A DNA stretch of 33,540 bases from Bdellovibrionales bacterium (GTDB lineage Bacteria > Bdellovibrionota_G > JALEGL01 > JAGRMV01), in the NCBI GenBank assembly GCA_020434365.1, contig JAGRAX010000009.1:1-33540 (forward strand). Reading direction: 5' to 3'. The notes under the pieces are model-generated. The model was not told where the DNA came from and did not search any database. It saw only the letters and a program-made list of their open reading frames with translations. The position numbers were made by a program, and so were the translations under genes. Each line of letters begins with the position of its first letter. Position 1 is the first letter of the stretch. Positions 1-7,328 of the stretch are shown here, one piece after another.

Positions 1-716
1 CGTCTATTCCCTCTGGAGAAAAAGAAACCCGCATCCCACTCAAGGGAATTCGCAAAGTCATCGCCCAAAATATGAGAAAATCAGTAGATCATGCTGCGCA
101 TTTTTCACATATGGATGAAGTGGATGCACAAAATTTGGTGGCTGCACGTAGCAAACTCAAAGACATTGCAAAGGAGAAAGGCATACAGCTCAGCTATCTC
201 CCCTTCTTGGTCAAGGCACTCTGCTGCGCGCTCAAAGATTATCCTATGCTCAATGCTTCTCTTGACGAAGAAGCGCAAGAGATTGTTGTCAAAAACTATT
301 ACAACATTGGCATTGCGGTTGCCACCAAAGATGAGGATTTGGTTGTGCCTGTCATTGCAAATGCAGATCAAAAAGGTTTGTTAGAAATTGCGCAGGAAAT
401 CCGAGAGCTCGCCGACAAAGCGCAGTCCAATAAACTCACGCCTCAAGATTTATCGGGAGGTACATTTACAATTACCAGTCTTGGAGTATTGGCAGGAACC
501 TACGCGACGCCGATCATCAACTACCCTCAGGTAGGTATTTTAGGCTTCTATGCCATTCAAGATCGACCTGTCGTGAGAAACTCTCAAGTTGTCATTCGTA
601 AGATGGCAAATCTCTCAGTTTCCATTGATCATAGAGTCGTAGATGGTGCGCTGGCTGCGAAATTTACAAAAGCACTGATTCAATATTTGGAAACCCCAGA
701 AAGCATGCTCTTGTAA
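1..716 (+). CDS. bkdB: Dihydrolipoamide acyltransferase (E2) of branched-chain 2-oxoacid dehydrogenase, C-terminal part
   Basis: Partial gene, open at the left edge; codons are in frame from base 3. The visible protein is the catalytic acyltransferase core, beginning with the family entry motif RIPLKGIRKVIAQNM and ending with the active-site block SIDHRVVDGA (HxxxDG) near the C-terminus. The lipoyl and peripheral-subunit-binding domains must lie outside the window. E2 moves the acyl group from lipoamide to CoA and forms the core of the complex. It is followed after 24 bases by E3 and then by E1 alpha and beta. The E1 subunits look like the branched-chain type, so the substrate is inferred from them; the core domain alone would also fit pyruvate dehydrogenase E2. 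Family call is firm, substrate call is moderate. Confidence 0.9.
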   Translation, partial: SIPSGEKETRIPLKGIRKVIAQNMRKSVDHAAHFSHMDEVDAQNLVAARSKLKDIAKEKGIQLSYLPFLVKALCCALKDYPMLNASLDEEAQEIVVKNYYNIGIAVATKDEDLVVPVIANADQKGLLEIAQEIRELADKAQSNKLTPQDLSGGTFTITSLGVLAGTYATPIINYPQVGILGFYAIQDRPVVRNSQVVIRKMANLSVSIDHRVVDGALAAKFTKALIQYLETPESMLL

Positions 717-740
717 TGTAAGAAAACAGAAAGGCTAAAA

Positions 741-2216
741 ATGTCCACAGTTGAAAAGATAAAAACTCAAGTTGTTGTGATTGGCGCCGGTCCAGGTGGG
801 TATGTGTGCGCCATTCGACTGGGGCAGCTCGGAAAAAAAGTCGCCTTGATTGATAAGGGTTCTATGGGCGGCGTATGCTTAAACTGGGGTTGCATTCCTT
901 CGAAGGCTCTCATTCATGCAGCAAAAGTGTACGACGAAGCCAAGAACTCTGAGGATATGGGAATTACTTGTGAGAATACGAAGATCGACCTAGCAAAAAC
1001 ACAAAACTGGAAGCAATCGGTCATCTCAAAACTAACCGCTGGTGTTGCTGGACTCGTAAAAAACTCTGGAGGAAAGATCTATCAGGGCAGCGGCTCTTTC
1101 CTCTCGTCTCATGAAGTTGAAGTCCAAACAGGAAATGGAAAAAACTATATCATTGAATTCGAACAAGCTGTTATCGCTTGCGGTTCAAAAACCATAGAGA
1201 TTCCAGGTTTTTCGATCGCCAACAAAAAAGTTTTTGATTCAAAAGAAGCCTTGGACTGGACGCAAGTCCCAAAATCATTGGCAGTGATTGGTGGAGGTGT
1301 CATCGGTTTAGAAATTGGAATGCTCTACCAAAAATTGGGTGCGAAGGTTTCCATTGTGGAACTTACAGATCAACTTCTTCCGGGAGTGGATGCTGAGGTA
1401 GCCAAGGAGTTGGCAAAAATTGCGAAGAAAAAAGGACTTACATTACACCTAGGATCCAAGGCCAAATCATATTCTGGAGAAGTAGGCAATTTGACTTTGA
1501 AGGTTGAAACTTCTAAGGGAGAAGAGTTTATCCCTTGTGAAAAAATTCTTCTTGCAGTGGGAAGAGCACCTTTTGCAAGCATCGTAACTCCCGAAAAAGC
1601 TGGCATTCATGTCGAAAAAAATCACATTCCTATCAATGACAAAATGCAAAGCAATATTTCTCATATTTATGCCATTGGAGATGTCACAGGCGGTCCACTT
1701 CTCGCACATCGTGCATCCAAACAAGGATTGATTGCAGCTGAACAAATCGCAGGACACACGCATAGTATCTATGATGTCAAAGCAATGCCGGGAGCCATCT
1801 TTACAGATCCAGAAGTTGCTACGGTGGGACTCTCCGAGCAAGAAGCCCAACAACAAGGCATCGAATATACAACTGCAAAATTTCCTTTTGTAGCTTTGGG
1901 TCGCGCTCTATCAACAAAATCTTCCGAAGGTTTTGTCAAAATGATTGCATCCAAAAAAGATCAACGTGTATTGGGCGTGCATATCATTGGAGCTCATGCT
2001 TCAGATTTAATCAGCGAAGCCACCTTGGCCATTGAAATGGGAGCAACCGTCGAAGATATTGCTCTCACCGTCCATCCTCACCCCACCATGGGTGAAATCA
2101 TGATGGAATGTGCAGAAACAGCCTTGGGCTTGCCGATTCATATTGCAAGTAAAAAAACCAATGCTTCGACCAAACAAAATCGCTCCTCCCAGTCATCGAA
2201 AGATCGTCAATTGTAG
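741..2216 (+). CDS. lpdA: Dihydrolipoyl dehydrogenase (E3)
   Basis: A 491-residue FAD flavoprotein that reoxidises dihydrolipoamide with NAD+ for the 2-oxoacid dehydrogenase complex. Visible motifs: FAD-binding GAGPGG at residues 15-20, redox disulfide GGVCLNWGCIPSK with Cys46 and Cys51, the NAD-binding GGGVIGLEIG near residue 185, the ATG-type FAD motif YAIGDVTGG, and the catalytic HPHPTMGE block with His447 and Glu452. An AAAGG ribosome site precedes the ATG. The family normally ends soon after this block; here a polar, Lys/Ser/Gln-rich tail of about 24 residues follows LGLPIH. It sits 24 bases after E2 and 12 bases before E1 alpha, so it is probably dedicated to this complex, although E3 is often shared between complexes. 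Confidence 0.96.
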   Translation: MSTVEKIKTQVVVIGAGPGGYVCAIRLGQLGKKVALIDKGSMGGVCLNWGCIPSKALIHAAKVYDEAKNSEDMGITCENTKIDLAKTQNWKQSVISKLTAGVAGLVKNSGGKIYQGSGSFLSSHEVEVQTGNGKNYIIEFEQAVIACGSKTIEIPGFSIANKKVFDSKEALDWTQVPKSLAVIGGGVIGLEIGMLYQKLGAKVSIVELTDQLLPGVDAEVAKELAKIAKKKGLTLHLGSKAKSYSGEVGNLTLKVETSKGEEFIPCEKILLAVGRAPFASIVTPEKAGIHVEKNHIPINDKMQSNISHIYAIGDVTGGPLLAHRASKQGLIAAEQIAGHTHSIYDVKAMPGAIFTDPEVATVGLSEQEAQQQGIEYTTAKFPFVALGRALSTKSSEGFVKMIASKKDQRVLGVHIIGAHASDLISEATLAIEMGATVEDIALTVHPHPTMGEIMMECAETALGLPIHIASKKTNASTKQNRSSQSSKDRQL

Positions 2217-2228
2217 GGAGCGTTTGAG

Positions 2229-3197
2229 ATGGGACTGACTAAAATAGATCTCGAAAAGATCTATCGTCTAATGATTAAAGCCAGAGTCTTAGAAACCCGC
2301 TTGATCAAAATGAGCAAATCCGATGATGGATATTTTTGGATTGGGGGTCCTGGCGAAGAAGCATTCAATGTTCCCCTAGGTCTTCTCATTCAAAAAGGAG
2401 AAGGTTTGGACTACGACTACTGCCATTTTCATTATAGAGCCAGTGCTTGTTTGCTGGCTATGGGCAGTCCCATGATTGATAGCATTCGTCAGATGGCCAA
2501 TCGGAGCAGCGATCCTTTTTCAGGTGGAAGAAACTTTGTGAGTCACTACGCGATCAAAGAGTGGAACATCATGCCGGTTACCAGCCCGATTGAAGTGCAA
2601 TACGTAATGGCACCGGGAACCGCCTGGGCACAAAAAAAGCACAATGCAAATGGAATCACAATTGTTACGGGTGGAGATGCAGGGACAGCCGAGGGGGATT
2701 TTGCAAGTTGCTTGCAATGGTCTTCCCGCCCCAACATGGAGCTTCCGATTCTCATCATTGTTACGAACAATCACTATGGAATTTCGACGCCTTTTGATCA
2801 GGTACATGGAGATTCTGTAATTGCGAAAAGAGCTGAAAGCTTTGGAATCAAATGGTCTACGGTCAACGGTAACGATCCTATTGCCTCCTACAAAAAATTA
2901 GAAGAAGCCATGAATTATGTGCGCAGTGAGAAAAAACCTTTTTGCTTGGAAGCTTATGTGTCTCGCTTGCATGGACACTCCTCTTCTTCGGGTGGCAATC
3001 GCGTAGAAAATGAAATTGACTGCATTGAAGAGTTTGAAGGCATCTTAATCAAAGAACAAATTCTAAGCGAAAAAGACTGTGTCGAACTCAAAGAGACCTA
3101 TGAGAAAGAAGCTCTTGATGCTCTTAAACAAGTCAGAGAAGAGCCCTTTCCTCTTGCCGATACTGTATTTCAACATATCTACAAGGAGACGAAGTAA
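2229..3197 (+). CDS. bkdA1: Branched-chain 2-oxoacid dehydrogenase E1 alpha subunit
   Basis: A 322-residue thiamine-diphosphate decarboxylase alpha subunit. It contains the conserved ALPHA-chain block HFHYRASACLLAMG (about residues 66-79), the cofactor motif running from GDAGTAEGDF at residue 149 to the NN pair at 180-181, and the loop RLHGHSSSSGG where mammalian enzymes are phosphorylated. The AEGD feature and the partner E1 beta favour the branched-chain (2-oxoisovalerate) type over pyruvate dehydrogenase. The third position of the cofactor motif is Ala where GDG or GEG is usual. A GGGAG ribosome site overlapping the end of lpdA sets the start. The stop shares one base with the E1 beta start (TAATG), which implies translational coupling of the heterotetramer subunits. 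Confidence 0.9.
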   Translation: MGLTKIDLEKIYRLMIKARVLETRLIKMSKSDDGYFWIGGPGEEAFNVPLGLLIQKGEGLDYDYCHFHYRASACLLAMGSPMIDSIRQMANRSSDPFSGGRNFVSHYAIKEWNIMPVTSPIEVQYVMAPGTAWAQKKHNANGITIVTGGDAGTAEGDFASCLQWSSRPNMELPILIIVTNNHYGISTPFDQVHGDSVIAKRAESFGIKWSTVNGNDPIASYKKLEEAMNYVRSEKKPFCLEAYVSRLHGHSSSSGGNRVENEIDCIEEFEGILIKEQILSEKDCVELKETYEKEALDALKQVREEPFPLADTVFQHIYKETK

Positions 3198-4252
3198 TGG
3201 CGAGCATTGCGCAGGCCATTCGCATGGCTCTTCACAAAGCTGAAACTCAGCTGGGTGTTGAGGATATTTTTGGTGAAGATGTCGGTCCGCCTTTGGGTGG
3301 AGTGTTTACCTGCACGCAGGGACTTACAAAGTCATGGAATACGCCCTTGGATGAAAGAGGAATCATAGGAATGGCTATAGGTCTCGCCATGGCAGGGCAA
3401 AAACCTGTGGCCGAGATTCAATTTTGTGATTACATTTTTAACACGATCGATTTGCTTAAACTTGCGGGTAATACCTGTTGGTCTTCGCATGGACAATTTC
3501 CACTGCAAATGGTGATCATGTCTCCAGTAGGAACGGGCATTCATGGCTCTATTTATCACTCACATTCTTTTGAATCCATGGCTACGCATATTCCTGGACT
3601 CAAAGTTGTTCTGCCATCTAATCCTCTAGATACATATGGTTTGCTCATTTCTGCCGTAAAAGATCCTAACCCTGTTCTGTTCCTATATCCAAAAGCTTTG
3701 ATTCGCGTACAAGGCAGCGAAAAAATTCCTGGTGAACCTCTAGATCCAAAAGAACTTTCATCACGCATTGATGCTCCCATTGAGAATCGAAAATCATGGT
3801 CACCAGATTGGCCTATGCTTGAAGAACATGAAGTTGAGATTGGAAAAGCCTCTTTGCTTCGTAAGGGCAGTTCTCTGACTGTCATTAGCTATGCAAGAAC
3901 ATTACCGCTTTGCGTGCAAGCTGCAGATCAGCTCAAAACTCAAGGTCATAGCATTGAAGTCATAGATCTACGCACACTCATTCCTTGGGATGAATCTCTT
4001 GTATACAAATCAGTACAAAAAACTGGAAGAGTTTTGATTGTCAACGAAGATACTGAGGTCACAAATTTTGGGGAACACCTCTTAAGAAAAATCAACGAGC
4101 ATTGTTTTTATTTTCTTCAAACGCCGCCCAAATTACTTGCAGGTGTCAACACCCCAGGCATTGGTTTGGCATGGACATTAGAACAATCGCAAGTACCTCA
4201 ATTGCAATCAATCCAAGAGCATATGAAAAACTTATGCGAACTTTCTGCCTAA
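3197..4252 (+). CDS. bkdA2: Branched-chain 2-oxoacid dehydrogenase E1 beta subunit
   Basis: A 351-residue transketolase-like beta subunit. GEDVG at 26-30, GGVFTCTQGL at 34-43, NTPLDERGIIGMAIG from about 48, AEIQFCDYIF near 72-81 and IYHSHSFE at about 119-126 closely follow the mammalian BCKDHB pattern, which has GGVFRCT.GL, NTPL.EQGI.G and YHSQS at the same places. This is the best evidence that the complex acts on branched-chain 2-oxoacids derived from Leu, Ile and Val. An AAGGAG ribosome site lies at the end of E1 alpha. The gene closes the E2-E3-E1a-E1b run; the next reading frame starts only 3 bases downstream. A pyruvate-type or acetoin-type role cannot be excluded without alignment. Confidence 0.92.
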   Translation: MASIAQAIRMALHKAETQLGVEDIFGEDVGPPLGGVFTCTQGLTKSWNTPLDERGIIGMAIGLAMAGQKPVAEIQFCDYIFNTIDLLKLAGNTCWSSHGQFPLQMVIMSPVGTGIHGSIYHSHSFESMATHIPGLKVVLPSNPLDTYGLLISAVKDPNPVLFLYPKALIRVQGSEKIPGEPLDPKELSSRIDAPIENRKSWSPDWPMLEEHEVEIGKASLLRKGSSLTVISYARTLPLCVQAADQLKTQGHSIEVIDLRTLIPWDESLVYKSVQKTGRVLIVNEDTEVTNFGEHLLRKINEHCFYFLQTPPKLLAGVNTPGIGLAWTLEQSQVPQLQSIQEHMKNLCELSA

Positions 4253-4255
4253 GCT

Positions 4256-5296
4256 ATGAGTGGGGACCTTACATTACTTGCAGATGAACATTTCGAGGAT
4301 TTTCCTTCGATTTGGAATTCCTTGTCTGCACTTGCTCAAAGCATAGATCCAAATACAACACTTCAAAATATTTCTGCGAGAGTGTCTACAACCTCAAATG
4401 ATGATTTTTCTTCTCTGCCTTCAGAGCATGTACTCCAATACGGATACCACTTTGTGTCTAAATGTACGAATGAGCAGCAAAGAGATTTAATCTTAAGCTG
4501 CATCCATTCTTTGATGAAAAAAAAACAAGTTTTTTGTGTGGCACCAAAACCCTATGGCAATGCTGATCAAATACAACTTCGATACTCCGAATCGGGGAAA
4601 CTTACGCTCGCGATTCCTTTTCACGATCGAAAAGAAAATATACTACAGTTTTTGGGGATGTTAATTCAGCCTTTGGCCCAGCACGCTCAAGTCTCGATTC
4701 GAAAGATTTCATCATTATTGGAACGATTTTCCTGGTTCATCTGTGATGGAGATCAAATTGAAGAGCCCTACTCACTTGGGAAAAAATCCTGGTTCCCCGG
4801 GGCGCCGTCTTTTGATGTAAGTCTTCGTTGTACCTATAAAACGGTGGGAAGGCACTCTCTCCTTTCAGAAATTATCATTGAAAGTAGTCATAAAAACGCC
4901 TCCCAAAAACTATTAGATCTTTTTGTCAAGATTCAAAATAGATTGGGTACACAAGAGTCCAAAGTCTATCTTCAGTTTTTTAGCCAAGATACCTATGAAC
5001 CTCTACCCGAACTTAACCTGCACGAAACTACGAGAGAAATTTGTCCGAGATATCCTGGGCTTGCCACGTGGATTGATACGAATCAGAATTCATTTACAGA
5101 TGCCTTTTTGGTGTGGGAGCAAAATCTAGAAGATGCTCAGCAAAATTATACCTATATTATTAGAAAAGCACATACCCAGTCCTATGAACTCCGCATGATC
5201 ATATCTAGCGAAAAAATTTCTAGCGATGATACAAACATCGATGTATTTGTAGAATCTATCAATCATAAAGCTCCAGTTGGTTTTTCTGTTCTTTAG
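4256..5296 (+). CDS. Hypothetical protein, 346 aa, unrecognised
   Basis: I do not recognise this family. The protein has no signal peptide and no membrane segment, so it is probably cytoplasmic. It is mixed alpha/beta in appearance, rich in aromatic residues and short beta-like stretches (for example around FDVSLRCTYKTVGRH and SKVYLQFFSQD), and has no metal or nucleotide motif that I can point to. It starts 3 bases after the bkdA2 stop with no visible Shine-Dalgarno sequence, so it is probably translated by coupling from the dehydrogenase operon. Codon usage and base composition look like those of its neighbours. It could be an accessory factor of the dehydrogenase, or simply a passenger in the transcript. 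The next gene follows after about 20 bases. Confidence 0.75.
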   Translation: MSGDLTLLADEHFEDFPSIWNSLSALAQSIDPNTTLQNISARVSTTSNDDFSSLPSEHVLQYGYHFVSKCTNEQQRDLILSCIHSLMKKKQVFCVAPKPYGNADQIQLRYSESGKLTLAIPFHDRKENILQFLGMLIQPLAQHAQVSIRKISSLLERFSWFICDGDQIEEPYSLGKKSWFPGAPSFDVSLRCTYKTVGRHSLLSEIIIESSHKNASQKLLDLFVKIQNRLGTQESKVYLQFFSQDTYEPLPELNLHETTREICPRYPGLATWIDTNQNSFTDAFLVWEQNLEDAQQNYTYIIRKAHTQSYELRMIISSEKISSDDTNIDVFVESINHKAPVGFSVL

Positions 5297-5316
5297 GAGT
5301 ATTGAAAAGGAATATC

Positions 5317-5799
5317 ATGGAAATTCGAAAAACATTTTCACCTGCCTTGGCCTTCTTGCCAAACGTATTGCGAAACAAAATTTATTCAGTGGACTGGCAG
5401 AAACTTCAGCTTCAATCTTGTGTTTCTAGTCACGACGAGGCCTTGACCATCAAAACACATCCGCTACCTCATTTTGAAATGTCTATCGATGTAGAAAATC
5501 TCTGCCCTCGAGAACTACAAATCTATGGAATCAACGTAGAGGTGTGGCTTGGAAAGCCTATTTTACAATTTTATTCTTACATCAATGAATCTATTCAAGC
5601 CAATGAAGTCAGAAGGGGTTTACGAGCCTATAGTTTTCTTAATGAATACCAGGTCTCTCTTCTCAATCCACCTTCAAAGAACGGAAAAGCACCTCAAGTG
5701 ACCTTAACTTACACGCTTTCATGCCGATCTTTTTATGGCCAGTTTGAAAAAACCATCAAATCCTCATGGATAGCCCCTCAAATTTTACCCAAGAGATAA
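5317..5799 (+). CDS. Hypothetical protein, 160 aa, beta-rich
   Basis: Unrecognised protein of 160 residues. The ATG at 5317 was chosen because AAAGG lies 6 bases upstream; an upstream in-frame TTG at 5302 has poor spacing. No signal peptide or transmembrane segment is evident. Alternating hydrophobic and polar residues (FEMSIDVENLCP, LQIYGINVEVWLG, PQVTLTYTLSCRSFYG) suggest a beta-sandwich, broadly like immunoglobulin-fold or LEA14-type domains, but this is a weak impression. It lies between the 346-residue unknown and a half-size TSUP permease, in one tight run with the bkd genes. No function is assigned. Confidence 0.7.
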   Translation: MEIRKTFSPALAFLPNVLRNKIYSVDWQKLQLQSCVSSHDEALTIKTHPLPHFEMSIDVENLCPRELQIYGINVEVWLGKPILQFYSYINESIQANEVRRGLRAYSFLNEYQVSLLNPPSKNGKAPQVTLTYTLSCRSFYGQFEKTIKSSWIAPQILPKR

Positions 5800-5801
5800 A
5801 A

Positions 5802-6164
5802 ATGCAAGCTTTATACTCATATGTAATTTTAGGATTGATCACAGGCATCTGTTCAGGAATTTTCGGTGTGGGTGGTGGAATTGTTATGGTTCCGGCCTTG
5901 GTGTGGTTTTTTCATCATTCACAACATGAAGCGCAAGGAATTTCCTTGGTCGCCATGCTGTTACCTGTTGGACTGTTGGGAGCGTATCAATACCATCAAA
6001 AATACAACCTTCCTGTAAAGAGCTCTTTGATGGTTGCCTTGGGCATTTTTGTAGGAGCTTTTGTAGGAGCCCAGATCGCTGGACTGATCTCTGGGAAGCA
6101 CCTAAAAATTGCTTTTGGAATTTTTATGTTGGGCGCAAGTCTAAAGCTTATTTTCGGAAAGTAA
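5802..6164 (+). CDS. Half-size TSUP (TauE/SafE, DUF81) family permease
   Basis: A 120-residue membrane protein with about four hydrophobic segments. The N-terminal GICSGIFGVGGGIVMVPAL is the classic TSUP motif (G.FGVGGG...VP.L), and GIFVGAFVGAQIAG is the usual second-helix glycine pattern. Full TSUP transporters are about 250 residues with two such repeats; this protein has only one and presumably works as a homodimer or with a partner. Half-length members are known in the family. The ATG at 5802 has a purine-rich AAGAG upstream; an in-frame ATG at 5766 would overlap the preceding gene by 34 bases. No second half is found downstream, so this is not an obvious truncation. The substrate cannot be read from the sequence. 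Confidence 0.85.
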   Translation: MQALYSYVILGLITGICSGIFGVGGGIVMVPALVWFFHHSQHEAQGISLVAMLLPVGLLGAYQYHQKYNLPVKSSLMVALGIFVGAFVGAQIAGLISGKHLKIAFGIFMLGASLKLIFGK

Positions 6165-6193
6165 CTCTATGTTACCCTCCCCCCGAATCTGTA

Positions 6194-6745
6194 TTATTTA
6201 GAGGTTCCCTCATGTAAGGTTTTTAGATTTTGTAAGGCCTTTTCAAAGTCTTTTTGTATTTGCTGGCGAATCCAATAGCCCAATACCCTCTCAATCGGAT
6301 AACTCAAATCACCCTCGTTGATCCATTGGACTTCCACTCGTGAAGGAGCCACATTTCTAAAATAGAATTCTCCCAACATCCGAGAAACCCAAGGCTTTTC
6401 AATTTCCACCAGGACTCTCAACTTTTTTGGAGGGTTGGTTTCCACTAAGGTCATACTTCCTTGGCCCAAGATTTCGCCTCTCCAACTCATTCTTGAGCGA
6501 AGTGTCTTGGGACTACCTTGATATATCCATTGCGCTGTAGGCTCTTTTTCTACCCAGGGGCTCCAATGTTCCCATGTTTCAAAATCTGCTATAGAGTCAT
6601 AAATAGTTTGAATGTCACCCTGAATCTCTATGCTGCTTTCAAGCTCATAACTGGCAGGCAAAATCGCCGCCACAATCAGCGTCACAAAAAGCAGCGCAAA
6701 AGCTAAAACAAGTGATTTTCTGAACCATGAGAATACATGCTGCAT
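6194..6745 (-). CDS. Membrane-anchored SRPBCC (START-like/polyketide cyclase) protein
   Basis: A 183-residue protein with one N-terminal membrane helix (about residues 11-30) followed by an SRPBCC-type ligand-binding domain. The opening SYELESSIEIQGDIQTIYDSIADFETWEHWSPW has the layout of this family (beta strand, helix, then F..W..WSPW), with a C-terminal long helix QQIQKDFEKALQNLKTL. Such proteins bind hydrophobic ligands in a deep pocket; the ligand here is unknown. The domain is predicted to sit on the periplasmic side. It follows the Hsp20-like gene by 3 bases on the same strand and is likely cotranscribed with it. It converges with the TSUP gene across 29 bases without a clear hairpin terminator. 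Confidence 0.75.
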   Translation of the reverse strand: MQHVFSWFRKSLVLAFALLFVTLIVAAILPASYELESSIEIQGDIQTIYDSIADFETWEHWSPWVEKEPTAQWIYQGSPKTLRSRMSWRGEILGQGSMTLVETNPPKKLRVLVEIEKPWVSRMLGEFYFRNVAPSRVEVQWINEGDLSYPIERVLGYWIRQQIQKDFEKALQNLKTLHEGTSK

Positions 6746-6748
6746 GAT

Positions 6749-7228
6749 TTATGAAAGGCTCTTTCCTTTTTTCATAATAATATCAACTTGATAAGGATGG
6801 CCAGGCTCTTTTGCAATTTCTACCTCTGTGGCAGCAGAAGGCAGAGGATACTCAATGACAAAGCGATCTGGAAAGGAGTTCACATGTCCACAGAGCTTTT
6901 CTAGCTTCGCCTCCCGAAGCCGCCCCGTAACCCATACGGTGAGTCCCTCATCTCTCAATTCAGCATGAATCTCGTATGGAGGAAGGGTTTTCGGAAGATC
7001 ATATTGAAACACGAAAGGATGCAGAGGTGTTTTTTGTGGCAAAAATACCCGCAGTGCATAGTAGTCTTTTTCGTCAAAAAAACGGCGAACTTCGCCATAG
7101 CGCTTGCTGCGCTCAAGCAGATCTTCTTCCTGATTTTTCCATTGCTCCCATTGTAACTGCCAGTTCTCAACCTCACGCCACTGAGTTTGCTCTTTACCTT
7201 CCTCTGGAGCCTGTGCTATGTCTGTCAT
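6749..7228 (-). CDS. Hsp20/alpha-crystallin-like protein (tentative)
   Basis: A 159-residue soluble protein. The first 60 residues are charged and helical (QWREVENWQLQWEQWKNQEEDLLERSKRY), possibly a short coiled coil. The C-terminal half reads like an alpha-crystallin domain: a DYYALRVFLP strand, DLPKTLPPYEIHAELRDEGLTVWVTGRL (the position of the family's P...I.V.L....L.V.G block), then FPDRFVIEYPLPSAATEVEI and a closing VDIIMKKGK. Canonical small heat-shock proteins end with GVL.V..PK and an I.I motif, which are not clear here. It may therefore be a divergent member or a look-alike. It heads a two-gene unit divergent from the alcohol dehydrogenase. No clear Shine-Dalgarno sequence precedes the ATG. 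Confidence 0.6.
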   Translation of the reverse strand: MTDIAQAPEEGKEQTQWREVENWQLQWEQWKNQEEDLLERSKRYGEVRRFFDEKDYYALRVFLPQKTPLHPFVFQYDLPKTLPPYEIHAELRDEGLTVWVTGRLREAKLEKLCGHVNSFPDRFVIEYPLPSAATEVEIAKEPGHPYQVDIIMKKGKSLS

Positions 7229-7241
7229 GAGTTTCTAACTA

Positions 7242-7285
7242 ATATTGGCCTGATTGAATGTAAAGAAATGAATATAGGCCAATAT
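7242..7285. promoter_or_regulatory. 10-bp inverted repeat in divergent intergenic region, candidate operator
   Basis: ATATTGGCCT at 7242-7251 and its exact reverse complement AGGCCAATAT at 7276-7285 flank 24 bases. They lie in the 100-base AT-rich gap between the start codons of the Hsp20-like gene (-) and the alcohol dehydrogenase (+). The half-sites are 34 bp apart centre to centre, about three helical turns. This fits a dimeric or looping regulator controlling both directions. No clear -35/-10 pair was found on either strand. Confidence 0.5.
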
Positions 7286-7328
7286 ATTTTTTTTAAAGGC
7301 CCAAATGCCTACAGCAAGGAAAAAAACT

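Noticed and set aside
1467-1856. A 129-residue minus-strand open frame within lpdA
   Set aside because: It lies entirely inside a well-conserved dihydrolipoyl dehydrogenase and encodes Cys/Ser-rich nonsense without a domain.
3556-3885. A 109-residue minus-strand open frame within bkdA2
   Set aside because: It is fully contained in a conserved E1 beta gene with no independent signal.
5802-6164. TSUP gene considered as a truncated pseudogene
   Set aside because: The stop is clean, no remnant of the second repeat follows in any frame, and single-repeat TSUP proteins are known.
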